This document shows positions 15,949-21,272 of a stretch of 21,272 bases of DNA, piece after piece. The stretch is from assembly GCA_012799115.1 (NCBI GenBank), contig JAAZLY010000084.1, forward strand, positions 1 through 21,272. The letters are read 5' to 3'. Position numbers and translations under genes: made by a program. This stretch comes from Bacillota bacterium (GTDB lineage: Bacteria > Bacillota > Limnochordia > Darwinibacteriales > Darwinibacteriaceae). Positions within the stretch are counted from its first letter, which is position 1, and each line of letters begins with the position of its first letter. Under the pieces are notes generated by a model. That model ran no database searches and was not told where the DNA came from. It saw only the letters and a list, made by a program, of their open reading frames with translations.

Positions 15949-15974
15949 TAGTGTACTAGGTAACTAGTGCACTA
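15949..15974. promoter_or_regulatory. Palindromic operator, probably for the adjacent YtrA-type GntR regulator
   Basis: TAGTGTACTAG (15949-15959) and CTAGTGCACTA (15964-15974) are 11-bp inverted arms with one mismatch, separated by four bases. It lies just after the -10 and over the start site, a repressor position. The GTGTA/TGCAC half sites resemble those described for YtrA-subfamily regulators. The first gene of the operon encodes such a regulator. Confidence 0.75.
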
Positions 15975-15997
15975 CGACGGAAAGGGGTGACCTGAAT

Positions 15998-16390
15998 TTG
16001 AACATTGATTTCACTACCTCAACACCTATATACTTGCAGATTATTGAAGAGTTTAAACGTCAAATTGTCACCGGCCTGCTCAAGCCAGGAGACAAAGTTC
16101 CATCTCAGCGGGACTTGGCGGCCCAAATAAAAGTGAACGCGAATACAGTGCAAAGGGCGTACCGAGAAATGGAGATCTTAGGTCTGGTAGAAACCCTGAG
16201 GGGCCAAGGTACCTTTGTGTGTCAAAGTGATCAAATTGTAGAGGAGACGAAGAGCGAAATGCTAACCAATCTTGTGGATGAGTTTGTCCGATCTGTTCGG
16301 GCGCTAGGCCTCTCCCAAGAGGCCATAATGGAGGTCTTGAAGAGCCGTTTTGCTGACTTGGAAGACGGAGATGAGGTGAATGGTCAATGA
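15998..16390 (+). CDS. GntR-family transcriptional regulator, YtrA subfamily
   Basis: A 130-residue DNA-binding protein. TTG 15998 follows AAAGGGGTGA at good spacing. Residues about 10-75 are the winged helix-turn-helix (PIYLQIIEEFKRQI, KVPSQRDLAAQIKVNANTV, GQGTFV). The short helical tail of about 55 residues, with no ligand domain of the FadR or HutC type, is characteristic of the YtrA group, which usually represses a neighbouring ABC exporter operon. Its stop overlaps the ATPase start (ATGA). With the operator upstream, autorepression is the likely mode; the inducer is unknown, although in Bacillus subtilis YtrA responds to wall-active antibiotics. Confidence 0.92.
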   Translation: MNIDFTTSTPIYLQIIEEFKRQIVTGLLKPGDKVPSQRDLAAQIKVNANTVQRAYREMEILGLVETLRGQGTFVCQSDQIVEETKSEMLTNLVDEFVRSVRALGLSQEAIMEVLKSRFADLEDGDEVNGQ

Positions 16391-17094
16391 GTAAAGCGTC
16401 AAACGCGCTAGTTGTAAGTGGACTACGAAAGAAATACCCCAAGGTTGAGGCCCTTAAGGGTGTCGATCTATCTCTACCCCAAGGGGAGATTTGGGGGCTC
16501 TTAGGACCAAATGGTAGCGGAAAATCAACCCTGCTTAAGTGCGTTGTGGGCTTAGTAAATCCTGATGGAGGAGAGATCAGCGTTTTAGGGCAGGCTCCTT
16601 CCCGCCTCACTAAAGCCCAGATTGCTTTTGTACCTGAGGTAGAGAATCTCTATCGCTGGATGACAATCAGGCAGGCCATAGATTTCACTGCGACATTCTA
16701 TGATGATTGGCAAGAAGACAGGGTAGAGGAACTTCTAGGTTTCATGCGACTAGACCCCACGAAGAAAGTGAGTTCGTTATCAAAGGGCATGCGAGCCCGT
16801 CTCAAGCTGATTCTGGCCTTGGCACGAAAGGCACCTTTGATTCTACTAGACGAACCCTTTAGCGGCATTGACCCGGCTTCTCGTGATCGGATTGTGGAAG
16901 GTATTGTTCGTCAGTTCAAAAGTGAGGAACAAACTATGATTATATCTACCCACGCCGTGGGAGATACCGAACAGCTTTTTGATGGCGTGGTGTTCCTTGA
17001 CGAGGGAACGATCAATTTAAAGGGCAATGCGGAAGACTTACGGACTCAGTATGGAAGATCGATCAACGATCTGTTTAAGGAGGTATTTGCCTAA
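16387..17094 (+). CDS. ABC transporter ATP-binding protein (YtrB-like)
   Basis: A 235-residue cytoplasmic ATPase with Walker A GPNGSGKST (40-48), signature LSKGM (131-135), Walker B LILLDEP (151-157) and switch His189. The region around 82-90 reads VPEVENLYR in place of a canonical Q-loop Gln, as I recall for YtrB/EcsA-like exporters. It overlaps the regulator by 4 bases and the permease by 1, so translation is probably coupled. It should power the permease encoded next. Confidence 0.92.
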   Translation: MSKASNALVVSGLRKKYPKVEALKGVDLSLPQGEIWGLLGPNGSGKSTLLKCVVGLVNPDGGEISVLGQAPSRLTKAQIAFVPEVENLYRWMTIRQAIDFTATFYDDWQEDRVEELLGFMRLDPTKKVSSLSKGMRARLKLILALARKAPLILLDEPFSGIDPASRDRIVEGIVRQFKSEEQTMIISTHAVGDTEQLFDGVVFLDEGTINLKGNAEDLRTQYGRSINDLFKEVFA

Positions 17095-17858
17095 TGAGAC
17101 GATTCTTACAGCTTTTGAAAAAAGATCTGCAGGCAAGCCTTTTACCTGTTGGATTTCTATCAGGTATTACAATCATCTTGTTTGGCATTGTACGGCTAAA
17201 GATGGCATCGTCTGCTTGGCCCATGGAAGCTTCACTGGCAGTCATCGCTATCCCCCTTGTCTTCTTGCCGTTGTGGCTGTTGTGGCAGAGCTTTCAGACT
17301 CTGCGTTCAGAGTGGCGTGAAGATACGGTCTACACTCTATTAGTGTTGCCCGTTCCAGGTTGGTATGTGATGACTGCAAAACTACTGACCATTTGGATCG
17401 AGTACACAGTCCTCTTGGCCGTCATCATCATCGGTACACTAACCTTTTTTACTCCCCTTGTGCGATTCGGTATGCAAGTCGTGCCAGGTATCTCCTGGGT
17501 TCTGCGAAACGGCATCCTTCTCTATCTAGGTAGTCTATGCGCACTTGCCTCCGTCGTCATTTTCGTGCAATTGGCTTTTGTGGTCAGCAAAATGGTGGGA
17601 AGGTTACAGGGCCTAGTAGCACTCTGGACGTTGATTCTGAGCGGTTGGTTAGTGGATAGACTTGGAGTGCTACTTGAACCTGCCTTTCGTTGGCTTCCCT
17701 CGCTTCCATTGCATAAGCTCTTTCGTCTGGAAGAGTTAGAACAGGGAGTTGTAGCGGAGTGGAATCTAGCTCCAGAAATCGGGAGTTGGATCGGAGTGCT
17801 TGCCGTGCTCGTTCTTACAAGCTACCTTTTCGAACACTACGTGGAAGTCAATGGATAG
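17094..17858 (+). CDS. ABC-2 type permease partner of the GntR-linked exporter
   Basis: A 254-residue membrane protein with about six hydrophobic segments. The motif QTLRSEWREDTVYTLLVLPV between segments two and three is the E-x-x-x-x-T-L-L-x-L-P pattern of ABC-2 permeases. ATG 17094 shares one base with the ATPase stop and has AAGGAGGT (17077-17084) at the end of the ATPase gene. It is 12 bases upstream of the beta-repeat protein gene. Confidence 0.85.
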   Translation: MRRFLQLLKKDLQASLLPVGFLSGITIILFGIVRLKMASSAWPMEASLAVIAIPLVFLPLWLLWQSFQTLRSEWREDTVYTLLVLPVPGWYVMTAKLLTIWIEYTVLLAVIIIGTLTFFTPLVRFGMQVVPGISWVLRNGILLYLGSLCALASVVIFVQLAFVVSKMVGRLQGLVALWTLILSGWLVDRLGVLLEPAFRWLPSLPLHKLFRLEELEQGVVAEWNLAPEIGSWIGVLAVLVLTSYLFEHYVEVNG

Positions 17859-17870
17859 GAGGGGAGAGCA

Positions 17871-18704
17871 ATGAAAATTCGTCGTATAACATTGGCTGTA
17901 CTATTGCTACTCACTGTACTTTTTGTTGCCGATATTCGTTATTTCGGAGGACCCAACTCCACCAAGCAGCCCTCGGTTCACTTCAATGTTAGCCCCGGTA
18001 TCAAGGCGCCGGCGGTGGAGAAGAGTCAGAGTTTTGTCAACTCTGGTGAGGAGTTGTCATCACTGGTACTGAAGGGACAACGTGGTAATGTTGAACTTCG
18101 CTCCACTGATACTGATCAGATTGTAGTGCACGCTACGATCGGGGCGGATAGCGAGGAGATATTGGATACGTTTGAAGTAGTGGAAACGATCTGGGGCTCC
18201 GAGATTCGGTATGAGATATCCGAAGGACAAGAGGATGAAATGCCGGAGGTGTGGCTAAGCTTTGTAGTAGAAGTTCCAGCTGGTATGGAAGTCAGTGTCG
18301 AACAGAACTTCGGACAAGTGAGAGTTCACAACTTCAGGGGATTCCTGAGTCTGAATACTAGTTTCTCCGAAGTAACGGTTTGGGGTTTGGAAGGAACCGC
18401 AAGCATCCAAAGTAACTTTGGTGTCTTGGATCTACGCCAAATCGCTGGACCCATTACGCTCAACGATTCGTTCTCCACAAGTAAAGTAGAGTTCCTCACC
18501 ATCGACGGCGGTTATGATTTTGATATTGAGGTTGTCAATGGCGTCCTCGCAGGCAAGGCTCCGTTTCAAATGGATACTCAGCAGAATAATAAGTTAGTTG
18601 CCCGTGGTCAATCTGGCGATGGTGTGCATCCTGTTGTGATACGCTCTAGTTTTGGTAATGTGACAGTAAATCTCAAGGATTTTGAGGGGACACGGGTGGA
18701 TTGA
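17871..18704 (+). CDS. Membrane-anchored beta-repeat protein (DUF4097-like putative adhesin)
   Basis: A 277-residue protein with an N-terminal signal-anchor (about 7-21) and the rest outside the membrane. The body is a succession of short strands with recurring units such as GNVELRS, GQVRVHNF, SEVTVWGL, GVLDLRQI and GNVTVNLK. This is the pattern of the DUF4097/DUF2807 right-handed beta-solenoid proteins often placed next to wall-stress regulators. The start has AGGAGGGGAG upstream. As the last gene of the GntR operon it should be induced with the exporter. Exact role unknown. Confidence 0.75.
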   Translation: MKIRRITLAVLLLLTVLFVADIRYFGGPNSTKQPSVHFNVSPGIKAPAVEKSQSFVNSGEELSSLVLKGQRGNVELRSTDTDQIVVHATIGADSEEILDTFEVVETIWGSEIRYEISEGQEDEMPEVWLSFVVEVPAGMEVSVEQNFGQVRVHNFRGFLSLNTSFSEVTVWGLEGTASIQSNFGVLDLRQIAGPITLNDSFSTSKVEFLTIDGGYDFDIEVVNGVLAGKAPFQMDTQQNNKLVARGQSGDGVHPVVIRSSFGNVTVNLKDFEGTRVD

Positions 18705-18710
18705 AAAGCA

Positions 18711-18750
18711 AAAGGAACGCCGAGGTCTTACAGACCAATGGCGTTCCTTT
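18711..18750. terminator. Bidirectional terminator between the GntR operon and grdCD
   Basis: Outer arms AAAGGAACGCC (18711-18721) and GGCGTTCCTTT (18740-18750) pair over 11 bp. A nested GGTCT/AGACC stem (18724-18728, 18732-18736) has a 3-nt loop. T-rich flanks are present on both strands, and the minus strand continues as TGCTTTTC. It serves both convergent units. Confidence 0.85.
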
Positions 18751-18766
18751 GTAGATCAAAGAGTTG

Positions 18767-21272
18767 TTAGTTGTTAATGAAACCAAGTGCAACGAGTTTT
18801 TGCTTAGCAACTTCCAGATCCTCAGGGGCGACCATAATGACGGGACCTGTACATCCCATGCCAGCTTCGGCATAAATGTTTTCCTTCCAAAGGGCCTCTG
18901 CTGCGTCTTCGATCTCTAGTACGTCGATACCAGTAATCTCTTGATCCACTGGTTTTGCAGGAGGTTTCTCCACTCCGCCTTCTGCTGCAACCTTAATCAG
19001 TTTGGCAGCCTGGAGTTCGGCCTCAACGAGTTCTGGCAACTTAGCCTTAGCCATATCAGCGGCGTACTCAACTGCACCTGCGATAACTGGGGCGCCAGAG
19101 GCACGTGAGACGATATTGACGATCTGCTTGTAACCTTCACCAACGCCTGGACCATAGCCATAGCCTGCGCTCTCAATGCTACCACCGGTGGTAAAGGCCG
19201 AGAGCATCTTGACTAGGATATTTCCGGTCAAGGAATCCGTAACAAGTACATCGCAAGATCCAGTGAGGGCATCATTGCCACGCATGACTGCCTGGCCGTC
19301 TGAACGTCCGGAGGTGGCCCAATTAATGGTGTAACCTTCCTTCTCCAGCTCGCGTAGTGAACGTTCTGTGCTAAGCGCACCGTCTACGTTTAGAATGCCG
19401 ACTTCTGGGTTCTCGATTCCCAAGCCCTTGGCTACAGCAACGCCGAGGATGGCGTTCTTGTACATGGCTTCGGTCCGGTTACCCGCGGACATGCCGGTTG
19501 TGGATGCGATGAGCATTTCCCGGCCGGTTGCAGGGGCGATGACGCGACCGATCGTTGTAACTCCAAGGGGGAAATTGTAGTGCATCGTTACACAAGCATC
19601 AATTTCGCCAGTCTTAAGGAGATTCTCCATTGTAGTACGTTGCTCTTCTTCGGTGTTCGCTTCGAATGTCGGTAACGAAGTGCTTCCCTTAGGTCCGATA
19701 GCAACAACTCGAATATTCTTGTGTTTGCGCTGGGCAAGTTCTGCTCCACGTACAACTTCTTGGACACCATGTTCGCTGCCAAGGAGGGTGACACCAACAG
19801 TCACCATTTCTTCGGCCTGAACTGTGGTTGCTGCGCCTTTGCCTGGATTGCGCTCTAGGATGAAGGAGACTCCGTCAAAGAGGTTGGTTAGGCGAGCTAA
19901 GAAGAGACTACCTTTACCCACAATCATTACCCTATTGAGTGTTCCTTCCAGGATACCTTCACGGGCAAATCCTATATAAGGTACACCTGAGGGGATATGT
20001 CCCTGTGTGGGGGCCCAACCTGGTAGACCGTGCTTTTCAACAAAAGTGTTAATCTCGGTCCGCTCAAGGGCTCCTTGTTTCACACCGAGCGCAGCAATCA
20101 TCTTGTAGTTGGCTTCTGGCACATTACCAGCGCCAGCAGGTACAGTGATTTCAGGGTTTTGCATTTCCACACTGTATTTATCAACATCGGTAATGCTAAG
20201 TCCCGCTTCATCGAGGGGGGCGGTTACCAATGCAGTTGTAACAGCTTGTGGTGACGAACCTGTACCTACTTTGTGACGTCCGATGGCATCTGTGCGGATG
20301 ATGGGGTTAACGCCGTCATCAGAGCCGATCAAGAGGGCAAAGCCACCCATACAATCCTCTAGCACAGGTACTTCCTTCTTGACGTGGTCTCTCGAGTTCA
20401 TGCCAAGCTTGGCTGTGGCTCCGCCGGCGACAACAACTACGTTCTTATATATACCAGACTTCACTAATCCGGTAGCCTTAACAATACCATGGGCAGGGCC
20501 AGCACAGAAGGAGCGGGTGTCAGAACCGGTGGCATTGACACAACCAGATTTCTCAGCTACCGCTTTGGCAAAGTTTCCGCCGCCGCGTTGGTTCATATCG
20601 CCGGCAGCCTCTTCGGAAGTCTCGATAACATAGTCTATTGTAGCGGGATCAATGTTATTGTTCCACAAGAGATGTCTTAGGCTGAGTACGCCGCCAGCTT
20701 TAGCTGCTAGATTCTCAAACATGATATCGGCACTCAGGTTGATGTCAGACTCATGGGCCCTCTTAACACAACCAACTACTTTTCCGGCAAACTCCAGGGG
20801 AACTGCAGTATTCTTGGAGAGAAGAGCATTGATATCCTCTAGAGTACTTGTCTTAGCTAGGACTGCGAAGTCTGCTTCGGTAAAGAGCGGGTGATCCTTG
20901 AGGCGTGCTGTTACATCTTTGGCAAATCCATCTTCGAGGACAACTAACTCAAAGGAGTCGACGAGCTTCATCATGGCGATGAACTCATCCATGGGGAAGA
21001 TTTCACCATACTTACCTTTTCTATTTGCCTCTACAGGATTCTCATACCAAGGCTGGGATATCTGGCTAAGCTCATCTGGCTTCATGTTGCCGATGTAGAC
21101 TTGGTTTGGTGGGTAAGCTACGACACTCTCGAAGGGACGGAGTCCTTGTTGGACTTGGTCGAACAAGGTAGAATCCGGATTCTTGGCCCGTTCCATCGTT
21201 AAGGTAGTTCCGTGCGAGAGTACCATATCCGATGCATGGAACAGACAATAACTTGCTGCTTTAACAACTGGA
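18767..21272 (-). CDS. grdCD: Fused glycine reductase component C (GrdC-GrdD), partial at the right edge
   Basis: One unbroken frame carries both subunits of component C, which releases acetyl phosphate from the carboxymethyl-selenoprotein formed during glycine, sarcosine or betaine reduction. The frame is still open at the window edge (first visible residues PVVKAASYCLFHASDMV). This matches the GrdC N-terminus, so only a few residues are missing; the internal ATG at 21226 is not the start. The GrdC half is FabH/thiolase-like, with a candidate Cys in FCAGPAHG (codon 20506-20504). The GrdD half, PlsX-like, starts around 19805 (VTVGVTLLGSEHG). It ends with GMGCTGP, whose Cys (codon 18853-18851) corresponds to the catalytic Cys359 described for GrdD of Eubacterium acidaminophilum. 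grdC and grdD are usually separate genes; here a linker of roughly ten residues joins them, with no internal ribosome binding site. Confidence 0.93.
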   Translation of the reverse strand, partial: PVVKAASYCLFHASDMVLSHGTTLTMERAKNPDSTLFDQVQQGLRPFESVVAYPPNQVYIGNMKPDELSQISQPWYENPVEANRKGKYGEIFPMDEFIAMMKLVDSFELVVLEDGFAKDVTARLKDHPLFTEADFAVLAKTSTLEDINALLSKNTAVPLEFAGKVVGCVKRAHESDINLSADIMFENLAAKAGGVLSLRHLLWNNNIDPATIDYVIETSEEAAGDMNQRGGGNFAKAVAEKSGCVNATGSDTRSFCAGPAHGIVKATGLVKSGIYKNVVVVAGGATAKLGMNSRDHVKKEVPVLEDCMGGFALLIGSDDGVNPIIRTDAIGRHKVGTGSSPQAVTTALVTAPLDEAGLSITDVDKYSVEMQNPEITVPAGAGNVPEANYKMIAALGVKQGALERTEINTFVEKHGLPGWAPTQGHIPSGVPYIGFAREGILEGTLNRVMIVGKGSLFLARLTNLFDGVSFILERNPGKGAATTVQAEEMVTVGVTLLGSEHGVQEVVRGAELAQRKHKNIRVVAIGPKGSTSLPTFEANTEEEQRTTMENLLKTGEIDACVTMHYNFPLGVTTIGRVIAPATGREMLIASTTGMSAGNRTEAMYKNAILGVAVAKGLGIENPEVGILNVDGALSTERSLRELEKEGYTINWATSGRSDGQAVMRGNDALTGSCDVLVTDSLTGNILVKMLSAFTTGGSIESAGYGYGPGVGEGYKQIVNIVSRASGAPVIAGAVEYAADMAKAKLPELVEAELQAAKLIKVAAEGGVEKPPAKPVDQEITGIDVLEIEDAAEALWKENIYAEAGMGCTGPVIMVAPEDLEVAKQKLVALGFINN

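Noticed and set aside
1..21272. CRISPR arrays, tRNA or rRNA genes, transposases, phage genes
   Set aside because: Looked for on both strands; no regularly spaced repeats, cloverleaf-like segments or recombinase motifs were seen.

Overview
The window looks like chromosomal DNA from an anaerobic member of the Bacillota (Firmicutes). The evidence is strong AGGAGG-type ribosome binding sites, several TTG and GTG starts, sigma-A-like promoters, a c-di-AMP riboswitch, a YtrA-type GntR regulator, and a fused GrdC-GrdD protein of the selenium-linked glycine reductase (Stickland) pathway. I see no phage genes, insertion sequences, CRISPR arrays, tRNAs or rRNAs. Species cannot be assigned from this alone.

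Layout, left to right. (1) 40-2484: a large secreted lipoprotein subtilase, closed by an intrinsic terminator at about 2507-2536. (2) 2654-7891: a tight plus-strand run of a SAM methyltransferase, a GNAT acetyltransferase, a GH3 beta-glucosidase-type enzyme, and a secreted alkaline-phosphatase-superfamily phosphodiesterase. (3) 7892-8350: apparently empty on the plus strand, but on the minus strand a complete small transcription unit. It has a sigma-A promoter (TTGACT-N17-TATACT), a ydaO/yuaA-class c-di-AMP riboswitch, a terminator-type expression platform, a 51-residue basic open frame with a good ribosome binding site, and a closing terminator. This is the most interesting part of the window.

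(4) 8538-9641: a secreted putative zinc metallopeptidase (DUF4932-like, HELGH). (5) 9735-13211: an MFS exporter, a YjbQ-family enzyme, and an ABC ATPase with its ABC-2 permease, probably co-transcribed. (6) 13407-13952: a membrane-anchored NTF2-like hypothetical, converging on a minus-strand MATE transporter (13957-15363). Upstream of that is a small minus-strand membrane protein (15534-15866). (7) 15917-18704: an operon of a GntR/YtrA regulator, ABC ATPase, ABC-2 permease and a membrane-anchored beta-repeat protein. It has a sigma-A promoter and an imperfect palindromic operator over the start site, which suggests autoregulation. A bidirectional terminator at 18711-18750 separates it from (8) the minus-strand grdC-grdD fusion, which runs off the right edge.

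The genes do not form one obvious pathway. The themes are envelope and secreted enzymes (protease, metallopeptidase, phosphodiesterase), export (MFS, MATE, two ABC systems), and amino-acid fermentation at the right edge. The c-di-AMP unit fits the envelope theme, because this second messenger is linked to cell-wall and osmotic homeostasis.
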